Source: MED-G105 sp965263305
GTDB taxonomy: Bacteria > Pseudomonadota > Alphaproteobacteria > Caulobacterales > Parvularculaceae
Direction: 5' to 3'
Length of the DNA: 64,000 nucleotides
Assembly (NCBI GenBank): GCA_965263305.1
Contig: OZ253666.1
Location: 1,178,001 to 1,242,000, forward strand
Part shown: positions 15,746-23,395 of the stretch, piece by piece
Position numbering within the stretch: the stretch's first letter is position 1
Layout of the letters: each line of letters begins with the position of its first letter
The notes under the pieces: generated by a model
Told to the model about the DNA's origin: nothing
What the model saw: only the letters and a program-made list of their open reading frames with translations
Database searches by the model: none
Position numbers and translations under genes: made by a program

Positions 15746-17170
15746 GTGACCCCAAAACGGAAGCTCTTTCTAGGCCCCCAGCTTCGCCGATTGCGGCGGA
15801 GTATCGGCTTAACCCAAGCGGAGATGGCGAAGGGCATCGACGTCTCGGCCTCCTATATCAACCTGATGGAACGCAACCAGCGACCGGTTTCCGCCGATGT
15901 ATTGGTGCGCCTAGCGCAAGTTTACGACTTCGATGTTTCCGCCCTGTCAGACACAACACAGGACGATCTCTTCGCGGCCCTCAGCGCCGCCGTCACTGAT
16001 CCATTGTTTCAAAAGGAAGGCGTCATGCGAGAAGACGCCCATGAGCTGGCGACGGGAAACCCCACGCTGGCCGCCGCCGTCACCAATCTCTATCGCGCCT
16101 GGAAAAAAGCGGAGGACGATCTTCTCGAAACACGCCTCGCAGGGCGCATAGAGGGCGAAGAAGCGGACCCAGTCGAAGAAACGCGCAGCTTCATCCAGCG
16201 CCACGGGAACTATTTCGCCCCCCTTGATGAGGCCGGGGAAGCCATCGCCAACACGCTGTTTGAAGGCGGAGAGACAAAAGGCGCCAGCCTCTTCGACGCC
16301 CTCGCGGACCGCATGCAAGTGCGCCATGGGGTGCGTGTGCGTCTCCTCCCCCATGATGTGATGGCCGGCGCCTATCGGCGGCTCAACCGTCATTCTCAAG
16401 AACTATCCCTGTCAGAACGGTTGGACCAAGCCAGCCGGACATTTCATCTCGCCCACCAAATCGCGTTGTTGGAGCTGACGAAACAACTCGACGCCTGCGT
16501 TGAGAACGAGACCTTTAAAAGCGATGTCGCCCGGCGCCTTACGCGTACAACCCTCGCCAATTACGCCGCCGCCGCGATTATGACGCCCTATGGCCCGTTT
16601 ATGAGCGCGGTGCGCAGCCTGCGTTACGATGTTGAGGCCTTGGCGCGCCGGTTCGGCGCCAGCTTTGAACAGATTGCCCATCGCCTCACCACGTTGCAGC
16701 GCCCGGGGGATGCGGGCGTCCCGTTCTTTTTCATTCGATTGGACGCAGCCGGGAACGTCTCAAAGCGTTACTCAGGCGATGTTTTTCCATTTGCGCGCTA
16801 TGGCGGGTCGTGCCCGTTATGGAACGTACACGAAACTTTTCGAGCGCCGCGACGGGTGCTGACCCAGGTTTTAGAACTCCCCGACGGGGCCAAGTTTTTT
16901 TCTATCGCCCGCACCGTGCGCACCGAATCAAGCGGCTATGGCGCACCGCAGGTGGAGCGCGCGGTCGCCCTGGGCTGCCAATTGGACCATGCCGACGCCC
17001 TTGTTTACGCTGATGATCTGAACCTCGACCGCCCGACCCCCATCGGCGTGACCTGTCGGCTATGCGAGCGCGCCGATTGCGCCGCGCGCGCCCACCCGCC
17101 CCTAAGACGACGCCTTATCATCGATGAGCACCGGCGTTATGAAACCCCGTTCAGCTTTGAATTTGACTAG
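15746..17170 (+). CDS. ScfR/RamB-like XRE transcriptional regulator (short-chain fatty-acyl regulator family)
   Basis: A 474-residue regulator. Residues about 8-65 form an XRE helix-turn-helix (LGPQLRRLRRSIGLTQAEMA, then GIDVSASYINLMERNQRP). The middle and C-terminal parts match the IrrE-like/DUF2083 architecture: SERLDQASRTFHLAHQIALLE, and late cysteine and aromatic clusters (GVTCRLCERADCAARAHPP). Family members in other bacteria control propionate or acetate metabolism genes such as prpDC and respond to an acyl-CoA. No such target lies next to it. GTG 15746 is the most upstream possible start because a TAA lies 15 bases before it. There is no ribosome site, so the mRNA is probably leaderless. 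Confidence 0.88.
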   Translation: MTPKRKLFLGPQLRRLRRSIGLTQAEMAKGIDVSASYINLMERNQRPVSADVLVRLAQVYDFDVSALSDTTQDDLFAALSAAVTDPLFQKEGVMREDAHELATGNPTLAAAVTNLYRAWKKAEDDLLETRLAGRIEGEEADPVEETRSFIQRHGNYFAPLDEAGEAIANTLFEGGETKGASLFDALADRMQVRHGVRVRLLPHDVMAGAYRRLNRHSQELSLSERLDQASRTFHLAHQIALLELTKQLDACVENETFKSDVARRLTRTTLANYAAAAIMTPYGPFMSAVRSLRYDVEALARRFGASFEQIAHRLTTLQRPGDAGVPFFFIRLDAAGNVSKRYSGDVFPFARYGGSCPLWNVHETFRAPRRVLTQVLELPDGAKFFSIARTVRTESSGYGAPQVERAVALGCQLDHADALVYADDLNLDRPTPIGVTCRLCERADCAARAHPPLRRRLIIDEHRRYETPFSFEFD

Positions 17171-17211
17171 AAAGCGCCCCATCAGGTACCCCGCCAAGGC
17201 ATCGCACCGCG

Positions 17212-18024
17212 ATGTGTGATGTTAAAGAGCCTCAGCTCATGCCCCATGAAACGCCCCGCGCTCCCATATCTGCCTACATCCGGACCAAGAACGAAACACG
17301 GATGATCACCGAGACGATCGCCGCCGCCGCCGCCGTTTGCGACGAGGTCGTGGTGATCGACTCCGGGTCAACGGATGATACCAGGGAGAAAGCACTGGCC
17401 GCCGGCGCCCGGGTCATCGATCATGAATGGCTCGGCTTTGGCAAACAAAAGCGCGTTGCAGAAGAGGCCTGCCGCCATGAGTGGCTGCTTGATCTTGACG
17501 CCGATGAAATCGTCTCCCCCGCTCTTGCCGCAGAAATCGCCGCGCTTTTCGCCGATGGCGCCCCAGAGGCCGCCGTTTACAGAACACCCATGGTGATCGC
17601 CCCGCCGGTTGGAAAACCATGGCGCGGTTTTGGCGGTCAGGTACGCCACAAGCTCTATAATCGAAAATTTCTGCGCCAGCCCGACCATGCCTTTTGGGAC
17701 CAGTTCGATATTGGCGCCGACATCAAAAAAGGCCGCTTAGAGCATCCGATTGTCCATTACGCTTGGCAAGATGCGGGGCACCTAACGGGCAAATTGAACA
17801 GCGCGACGACCGCCAGCGCCGCTGTTGTGCGGCAAAAATCCAAGCCGGTGTTAATTCTACGCATCATTTTCGGTTTCCCATTTTATTTCAGTAAACGGTA
17901 TTTTTTGGATGGTCTTTTCAGGGGCGGCGTCTACGGATACGCTTTTTGTGTGATGGCGGCCTATGGGCGCTGGCTGCGCGATATAAAAATGTATGAGCGC
18001 GTGAAACACGCCGAACGTCGATGA
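17212..18024 (+). CDS. WaaE/KdtX-like glycosyltransferase family 2
   Basis: A 270-residue GT2 enzyme of the lipopolysaccharide core glucosyltransferase (WaaE/KdtX-like) type. It shows ISAYIRTKNETRMI, then CDEVVVIDSGSTDDT, a GFGKQKRVAEE helix, and the DxD metal motif in WLLDLDADEIVSP. The C-terminal third has amphipathic, aromatic-rich helices (IIFGFPFYFSKRYFLDGLFRGG), typical of enzymes that sit on the inner membrane face. ATG 17239 (MPHETPRAP) is an equally good start with AAAGAG upstream. It is 10 bases from the FkbM gene, so the two probably act together on a surface glycan. Confidence 0.88.
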   Translation: MCDVKEPQLMPHETPRAPISAYIRTKNETRMITETIAAAAAVCDEVVVIDSGSTDDTREKALAAGARVIDHEWLGFGKQKRVAEEACRHEWLLDLDADEIVSPALAAEIAALFADGAPEAAVYRTPMVIAPPVGKPWRGFGGQVRHKLYNRKFLRQPDHAFWDQFDIGADIKKGRLEHPIVHYAWQDAGHLTGKLNSATTASAAVVRQKSKPVLILRIIFGFPFYFSKRYFLDGLFRGGVYGYAFCVMAAYGRWLRDIKMYERVKHAERR

Positions 18025-18034
18025 GCGGTAATTG

Positions 18035-18934
18035 ATGAGCACGTCGCCAATGTCTGATCCCCCAACATTAGAGAACGATGGGGCGCCCGACAGCGAACCG
18101 CCCTTTGGCGCTTTTGCCACGAGCGCGCGCCAGGACGTGTTTCGCCGCCTCGCCCACCGTCTCCCCGCCAATTATCTTGGCCGTCGTTTTGCGTCTTTAT
18201 TGCTGGGACCAGCCGGCGGAAGGGCCCATCGGCCGTGGGATGTTTGCGTCTTTGGCGACCAGAAAGCACGCTTGCACCCTTACGATAATATTTGTGAAAA
18301 ACGCGTCTACGCCACCCCCCAATTGTGGGACTTAAGGGAGCGCAACGCCCTTGCTCGTCATATCGCGAACGCGCCGGATACAGATTATTTCTTCGTTGAT
18401 ATTGGTGCCAATGTTGGTCTCTATACGCTTTTTGCCAATGCGATATCTATCCAAAATCAGAAAGCCTTACACGCCATCTGTATTGAACCGGACCCGGCCA
18501 TCCGCGCGCGGTTGGCATTTAACCGGATCGCATCGAGCGCCCAAGACAACATGACTATTCTTCCCTATGCGGCCACCGATCGAGAAGAGACCATCGCTTT
18601 TTCAGCGAATGCGCGCAGTCGCGGCATGGGTAAAATCGACGAAAACGGCGATGTCGTGGTTGAAGGATTGCCCCTCTGCGAGATAGTGCAAAAAAAGGCG
18701 CCGATCCCTCGTATTGACGCCATGAAAATTGACGTTGAAGGGCATGAATTTAAGGCTTTATCGGCGTTTTTCATCGATGCGCCCACAACCATTTGGCCAA
18801 AATTTCTTATTCTGGAGATTGGCCAAGATCACAATGATGGAAACGCCCTCGCATTGTGTCGCGATGCTGGGTATACGGTTCTTTTTACCACCCGGATGAA
18901 CGCGGTCTTAAAGCTCAATCATAATAATCTTTAA
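18035..18934 (+). CDS. FkbM-family methyltransferase
   Basis: SAM-dependent O-methyltransferase of 299 residues, the FkbM family often found in polysaccharide or glycolipid clusters. The SAM-binding strand is FFVDIGANVGLYTLF (motif I, near residue 118). Later marks are ICIEPDPAIRARLAFN and DAMKIDVEGHEFKAL, the family signature, followed by KFLILEIGQDHN. The N-terminal 80 residues are variable. ATG 18035 follows GAGCGG. It is downstream of the glycosyltransferase and likely methylates a sugar that this enzyme handles. Its last 20 bases overlap the 3' end of the convergent ppk2. Confidence 0.9.
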   Translation: MSTSPMSDPPTLENDGAPDSEPPFGAFATSARQDVFRRLAHRLPANYLGRRFASLLLGPAGGRAHRPWDVCVFGDQKARLHPYDNICEKRVYATPQLWDLRERNALARHIANAPDTDYFFVDIGANVGLYTLFANAISIQNQKALHAICIEPDPAIRARLAFNRIASSAQDNMTILPYAATDREETIAFSANARSRGMGKIDENGDVVVEGLPLCEIVQKKAPIPRIDAMKIDVEGHEFKALSAFFIDAPTTIWPKFLILEIGQDHNDGNALALCRDAGYTVLFTTRMNAVLKLNHNNL

Positions 18935-19700
18935 TAAGATTAAGTTTTTCCACAGGGCGTTCTTCATATTTCGCCTCCTTCGCCGTTTGGCGTGGCGGCA
19001 AGTCGATCACATCAAAGGCTTTTTTGTTGTAGTCATAAGGGACAAGATCGAGGATTGATCGAATACAATTCAATCGCCCTGTCTCTTTGTCTGTCGCTTC
19101 AACTACCCGCCAGGGCGCTTGCAACGTGCTTGTCTCGTCAAACATACGGTCGCGCGCCCGGGCGAATTCCACCCAGCGACTGCGCCCTTCCAGATCGACC
19201 GGTGATAGTTTCCACCGCTTTCGCGGATCATGGGCGCGGTCTTGAAACCGTTTTTCCTGCTCCTCCGGTGAGACATGGAGCCAATATTTCAGAAGAATAA
19301 CACCGCTATCGATCAGCATACGCTCAAATAAGGGAACGTCCCGCAGAAATGATTCATATTCATCCCGCGAGCAAAACCCCATCACCGGCTCCACCACCGC
19401 GCGATTATACCAGGACCGGTCGAACAAAACGATCTCGCCCGCCGCCGGCAGATGGGCGACGTAACGCTGGAAATACCACTGAGTGCGTTCGCGGTCGGAG
19501 GGTTTCGGCAACGCCACCACCCGCCAAACACGAGCATTCATTCGCCTTAAGATTGTTTTGATGAGGCCGCCCTTACCCGCCGCATCGCGCCCTTCAAACA
19601 AAATCGCGACCTTCAGGCCTTTTCGCTGAACCGTTTCCTGCAGTTTCGCGAGGTCAAGTTCCAGCTTTTTCAGCTCTTTTTCATAGGCTTTCTTTTTCAT
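18915..19700 (-). CDS. ppk2: Polyphosphate kinase 2
   Basis: A class I PPK2 of about 261 residues that transfers phosphate between polyphosphate and ADP or GDP in the cytoplasm. The P-loop is EGRDAAGKGGLIK (near residue 37). A lid and Walker B region follows: LFDRSWYNRAVVEPVMGFC. Other family marks are RDAAGK, WYFQRYV and KYWLHVSPEEQEKRFQDR. I prefer ATG 19700 to GTG 19706. It is 43 bases downstream of hslO on the same strand, with a hairpin covering the interval next to its start. Phosphate and stress links to the nearby pho genes are possible but unproven. Confidence 0.95.
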   Translation of the reverse strand: MKKKAYEKELKKLELDLAKLQETVQRKGLKVAILFEGRDAAGKGGLIKTILRRMNARVWRVVALPKPSDRERTQWYFQRYVAHLPAAGEIVLFDRSWYNRAVVEPVMGFCSRDEYESFLRDVPLFERMLIDSGVILLKYWLHVSPEEQEKRFQDRAHDPRKRWKLSPVDLEGRSRWVEFARARDRMFDETSTLQAPWRVVEATDKETGRLNCIRSILDLVPYDYNKKAFDVIDLPPRQTAKEAKYEERPVEKLNLIKDYYD

Positions 19701-19722
19701 AATCACCCATCTTCGGGTGATT
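19701..19722 (-). promoter_or_regulatory. Hairpin directly upstream of ppk2 start
   Basis: On the minus strand AATCACCC-GAAGAT-GGGTGATT forms a perfect 8-base stem whose 3' arm ends at the base before ATG 19700 and includes the alternative GTG 19706. It could occlude the ribosome site of ppk2 or be an attenuated terminator after hslO. There is no T tract. Confidence 0.4.
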
Positions 19723-19742
19723 AGCTGAGGACGGCAAGCCTT

Positions 19743-20687
19743 TTAGGTTGTCGCCTCTAACGCGCGCCCCTCGCCGTTAAACAGGAACGTCTTGCGACAG
19801 AACTCGCAGGTCACGCGAATCGCGCCGTCCTCCAGCATGTCTTTCAATTCATTGGCGCTGTAGCGGGACAGTACGGCCTCAATTTTTTCGACCGTACATT
19901 GGCACGAGGCGTATACCGGCGTTGGATCGAAGACACGCACGCCGTCCTCGTGGAAAAGACGAAATAAGAGTTGTTCAGGGGAAACCGACGGGTCAATCAA
20001 TTCATCAGCTTGCGTTGTTTCGAGCAAAATTGCGGCGCGTTCCCATGCCTCTTCATCCTCATAGGATTTCAGTATGGCTTCACCGCGCTCCCGCGTACCG
20101 CCCTCAGAGGGAATAAACTGCGCGAGGATCGCGCCGGCGCGCCACTCATCCGCCTCGCCCGCGCCGCGCGCGACCCTGCCGACCGCCAAACGCACCGCCG
20201 TCGGGATTTGCTCAGAACGATTAAAATAAGAGACAGCGACTTCTTCTAACGTGTCGCCTTCAATGGGGGTCACGCCTTGGTAACGCTCCATATCGGCGCC
20301 TTGGTCGATGGTCATCATCAATCGCCCATCGCCAATTAAATCCTTTATGCCTCGCGCCTCATCGCCAATGGGGTCGCGCACGCTCGCCATGGCGCGCAAG
20401 CCCCCGCCCGCGATGTAATCACAGACGATCATCGGCGCCGGCCCATCGCCTTGCATTTGGAATATGAGCTTACCGTCAAATTTCAACGCTGCGCCCATCG
20501 CCGCGGTTAACGCCGCCGCTTCGCCAAGAAGCTCTGAGACCGACAACTCAAAATCATGGGCTTTCAATATTTTATCAATGCTGCCGCCGAGGCGCACAAC
20601 ACGCCCCCTAACGGCGCTATCGCCAACCTGAAAAGGCAAGATATGATCATCGCCGGTCAGCGTCGCATCCTGAGGAGAGGTCGCCAT
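19743..20687 (-). CDS. hslO: Redox-regulated holdase Hsp33
   Basis: Hsp33 is a cytoplasmic chaperone switched on by oxidation. The 314-residue protein has the N-terminal beta domain (DHILPFQVGDSAVRGRVVRL). The C-terminal zinc module is Cys262-x-Cys264 with Cys294-x2-Cys297 (SCQCTV and TCEFCRK), which forms disulfides when hypochlorite or peroxide plus heat unfold the linker. The normal length and all four cysteines argue for a working protein. It is followed by ppk2 and preceded, with only four bases between, by an ABC-2 permease. Confidence 0.97.
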   Translation of the reverse strand: MATSPQDATLTGDDHILPFQVGDSAVRGRVVRLGGSIDKILKAHDFELSVSELLGEAAALTAAMGAALKFDGKLIFQMQGDGPAPMIVCDYIAGGGLRAMASVRDPIGDEARGIKDLIGDGRLMMTIDQGADMERYQGVTPIEGDTLEEVAVSYFNRSEQIPTAVRLAVGRVARGAGEADEWRAGAILAQFIPSEGGTRERGEAILKSYEDEEAWERAAILLETTQADELIDPSVSPEQLLFRLFHEDGVRVFDPTPVYASCQCTVEKIEAVLSRYSANELKDMLEDGAIRVTCEFCRKTFLFNGEGRALEATT

Positions 20688-20691
20688 CGCG

Positions 20692-21603
20692 TTAGCTCTT
20701 TAACTTCCAGCCCGATTTAAATAGGGCGTATGCCGCAAACAACAGGATAATATTCAGCCCCAGGGTGACCGCCACGCCCAGCCATATTGATGTCTCAGCG
20801 GCGCCGGTAAACCCATAGCGGAAACCATCAATTAGATAGAAAACCGGGTTGAAATGGCTGACGGTCAAAAACGGTTCAGGCAACCGGTTGATCGCGTAAA
20901 ACGTGCCGGATAAAAATGTTAGCGGGGTGATAATAAAGTTATTAATCGCCGCAAGCTGATCAAACTTCTCCGCCCATATTCCGCCCACAACACCAATCGA
21001 GGCGAACATCAACGCCCCAGCGACGGCGAAATAGAGGATCGCCCAAATGTTGGCGACCGTCAGGCTCGCATCTGAAAAGGAAATGACGACCGCACTCGTG
21101 ACCGCCGTCACAAGGCCGACCAGGAACCCGCGCGAAACCGCGCCAGCAATAAAACCAGCGGTTAACTCCGCTGCTGACAAAGGCGGCATCAAAATGTCGA
21201 CAATAGAACCTTGAACTTTGCCGATGATCAATGACGATGATGAATTGGCGAAGGCATTCGTCAGTATCGCCATCATGGTCAAGCCGGGCGCCAAGAATAC
21301 GCTATAGGGCACGCCCTCAATCGGGGCGCGCGAGGCGCCAAAGGCCTGCATAAATACGACGAGAAAAAGCAGTGTCGAGATAACCGGCGCAAAAATCGTC
21401 TGGGAAGCAACTTTTACAAATCGGCGCACTTCCTTGGCGTAGAGGGTTTGCACCCCCAACCAGTTAATGGCGCCAAACCGACGCTCGCCCATGGAATAGG
21501 TCGCATAGGGGCCGTCCCCATTCACAGAATGGGATTCACCCGAAGCAGGGGTCGACGCCGAAATTGGGGCGGCGGAAACGGTGGCCTTATCCATGGAGGT
21601 CAT
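20692..21603 (-). CDS. ABC-2 type transporter permease
   Basis: A permease of about 303 residues from ATG 21603 (MTSMDKATV). Six hydrophobic segments are visible, including TIFAPVISTLLFLVVFMQAF, LTAGFIAGAVSRGFLVGLVT and NIILLFAAYALFKSGWK. The signature region NFIITPLTFLSGTFYAINRLP matches the ABC-2 family that exports drugs or glycans such as NodJ/CcmB-like permeases. Residues 1-60 are a polar, Ala/Ser-rich extension. The ATPase partner is not adjacent; the upstream gene is gcrA, divergent. It lies four bases upstream of hslO and may be cotranscribed. Confidence 0.88.
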   Translation of the reverse strand: MTSMDKATVSAAPISASTPASGESHSVNGDGPYATYSMGERRFGAINWLGVQTLYAKEVRRFVKVASQTIFAPVISTLLFLVVFMQAFGASRAPIEGVPYSVFLAPGLTMMAILTNAFANSSSSLIIGKVQGSIVDILMPPLSAAELTAGFIAGAVSRGFLVGLVTAVTSAVVISFSDASLTVANIWAILYFAVAGALMFASIGVVGGIWAEKFDQLAAINNFIITPLTFLSGTFYAINRLPEPFLTVSHFNPVFYLIDGFRYGFTGAAETSIWLGVAVTLGLNIILLFAAYALFKSGWKLKS

Positions 21604-22016
21604 CTTTTCGGTCTCAATAACGCAAAGGAAGGTCGTGGCCGCCCCAGGAAGGCGAGGCAGCGCCTGCCCGGATGTGCTCTCTAGGCCGCAGGAGGTCAAG
21701 TTCAGTGGTCCCCACCGCTTGCATTCACCCATTTTACGAGATTATGGGGCGGGCGAACCGGGGAAAACCAGAACTTTGCTGTGGAAATCAATCAGCTTAG
21801 TCATCGGGCTAAGTGTTAAGATTCCGTTATCCACAAGATATAGTGTGTAAAAATTCGCCCTGGCGCCATATTGTATTTTTGATTCGGCGCGATACTATAT
21901 CTGGGGAATGGCGGCGCGTAGCCGGTCGCGACATTCAATATATTGATTCACATAAGGGCAAACACCGTCAGCAACATTTTCTTTTTTGGGCGACGGACAT
22001 CGGAGGTTAGCGGGAT
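21604..22016 (+). promoter_or_regulatory. gcrA upstream region with DnaA boxes, CtrA-like site and GANTC sites
   Basis: The 413-base gap before gcrA holds a perfect DnaA box TTATCCACA at 21827-21835, a consensus reverse box TGTGTAAAA at 21844-21852, and a weaker reverse box TGTGGAAAT at 21780-21788. A CtrA-like site TTAA-N7-TTAT at 21816-21830 overlaps the perfect box and differs from TTAA-N7-TTAA only in the last base. GATTC (GANTC, the CcrM methylation site) occurs at 21820-21824, 21881-21885 and 21945-21949. In Caulobacter, DnaA activates and CtrA represses gcrA, so this arrangement fits. The ribosome site GGAGG at 22003-22007 precedes ATG 22017. The first 130 bases are the leader of the divergent ABC permease. 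Confidence 0.6.
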
Positions 22017-22538
22017 ATGGCATGGAATGATGAACGGGTGGAGCTGCTGAAAAAGCTTTGGGCGGAGGGGCTCTCTGCAAGCCAAATCGCCAATAAAATG
22101 GGCGGCGTGACCCGAAACGCCGTCATCGGCAAAGTTCACCGTTTGGGGCTTTCAGGCCGGGCGACACCAGCAAAGCCTCAACGCGGCTGCGCGACATTGA
22201 GCAAACCAGCGCTATCAGCGACCGAAAGCGCTCCGGAGGCCTCAGCAAAAACGTATGATCCAATCGTTACGGAGCCGGAATTCATGGCCCCATTGGTGCT
22301 TGATGATGGCGACCTGACGACCGTCTCCACCTTAACCAAGAATATGTGCAAATGGCCGATGGGCGATCCCGCCAAAGACGATTTTCACTTTTGCGGCCAG
22401 CCAACCGCACCTGGAAAATCCTATTGCGCCTATCACGCACGGGTGGCGTTTCAACCGTCCAATCGCCGGCCCGAACCTGCGCCTCAACAAAAACCCCAGA
22501 TTGCCGCACGCCCATCAAAGGTGCGCATGGTTGGTTGA
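22017..22538 (+). CDS. gcrA: GcrA cell-cycle regulator
   Basis: A 173-residue GcrA protein. Residues 1-48 form the conserved helix-turn-helix (MAWNDERVELLKKLWAEGLS, then QIANKMGGVTRNAVIGKVHR). A Pro/Ala-rich linker follows. The C-terminal sigma-interaction and Cys-rich domain (residues about 113-145) has CKWPMGDPAKDDFHFCGQPTA and the SYCAYHARVAFQP end. GcrA binds methylated GANTC sites and RNA polymerase sigma-70 to drive S-phase genes in alphaproteobacteria. ATG 22017 follows GGAGG at nine bases. Its own promoter region carries GATTC sites, suggesting feedback. A bidirectional terminator separates it from phoB. Confidence 0.96.
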   Translation: MAWNDERVELLKKLWAEGLSASQIANKMGGVTRNAVIGKVHRLGLSGRATPAKPQRGCATLSKPALSATESAPEASAKTYDPIVTEPEFMAPLVLDDGDLTTVSTLTKNMCKWPMGDPAKDDFHFCGQPTAPGKSYCAYHARVAFQPSNRRPEPAPQQKPQIAARPSKVRMVG

Positions 22539-22565
22539 TCCGCTTGCGCGTCCAATCAACGGCGG

Positions 22566-22593
22566 AAAAAGGCGGCTTTTTTAGCCGCCTTTT
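22566..22593. terminator. Bidirectional terminator between gcrA and phoB
   Basis: AAAAAGGCGGCT, loop TTTTT, AGCCGCCTTTT. An 11-base stem with A and T tracts serves gcrA on the plus strand and phoB (stop at 22623) on the minus strand. Confidence 0.85.
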
Positions 22594-22622
22594 GTTTTGG
22601 TGAGAAAAAACCGGTCGTTTGA

Positions 22623-23312
22623 CTAATTGGCGTCGAGGGCATAGCCCGCCGAACGGACGGTTCGGATAGGATCGCCCTGGTCAAATTTGTTCAGCGCTTT
22701 GCGCAATCGACCGATATGAACATCAACGGTTCGCACTTCGACAAACACATCCGAGCCCCAAACGGCGTTCAATAACTGCTCGCGAGAAAAAACCCGCCCC
22801 GGATGCTGGATCAGGTGATCGAGAAGGCGAAACTCCGTGGGCCCCAGATGAATTTCTTTATCGGACCGCCATACGCGGTGGGCGACGCGATCGATTTTGA
22901 CATCGCCATGAACGACTTCGTCTTCGACCAAAGCAGGGCGAATACGGCGCAGCACTGCGCGCACGCGGGCGATCAACTCATTCGTTGAAAAAGGCTTTGT
23001 TAGATAATCATCAGCCCCGGTATCCAAGCCGCGAATACGATCGGATTCCTCCGAACGCGCCGTCAACATAATAACCGGAATGTTGCGCGTCTCTGACTTT
23101 GACCGGAGCCGGCGACACACTTCGATCCCCGAGATTTTCGGCAACATCCAATCGAGGATAATGATATCCGGTTGCAGCTCATCGACTTTAATGAGCGCTT
23201 CCTCGCCATCTGAGGCCAGGAAAACATCGAAGTCTTCTTTGCCCAGATTGTACTCAAGCAGCGTTGCGATCGCCGCCTCATCCTCAACGATCAACACCCG
23301 GGTTTTCGCCAT
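22623..23312 (-). CDS. phoB: Phosphate regulon response regulator PhoB
   Basis: OmpR/PhoB-type two-component regulator of 229 residues. The receiver domain (1-120) has the acidic pocket near E10-D11, the phospho-acceptor Asp54 in IIILDWMLPKISG, and the switch Lys in TGADDYLTKPFSTNEL. The DNA-binding winged helix (about 135-229) contains LGPTEFRLLDHLIQHPGRVF and VDVHIGRLRKALNK. It acts on pho-box promoters. It is 83 bases downstream of phoU on the same strand, following phoR-phoU, the order seen in Caulobacter and relatives. It may have its own promoter. Confidence 0.97.
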   Translation of the reverse strand: MAKTRVLIVEDEAAIATLLEYNLGKEDFDVFLASDGEEALIKVDELQPDIIILDWMLPKISGIEVCRRLRSKSETRNIPVIMLTARSEESDRIRGLDTGADDYLTKPFSTNELIARVRAVLRRIRPALVEDEVVHGDVKIDRVAHRVWRSDKEIHLGPTEFRLLDHLIQHPGRVFSREQLLNAVWGSDVFVEVRTVDVHIGRLRKALNKFDQGDPIRTVRSAGYALDAN

Positions 23313-23395
23313 GACAGCCCGCTCCTACACTATGCGAACGGTCACTTCGCCTATGAATGAGCCGCCCTAATCGCCCGGCCAAACAATCGCTTAGC

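Noticed and set aside
21780..21852. Replication origin, from the cluster of DnaA boxes
   Set aside because: Only three boxes, no AT-rich unwinding element or origin neighbours (hemE, parAB, dnaA, gidA). A regulatory role for gcrA explains them better.
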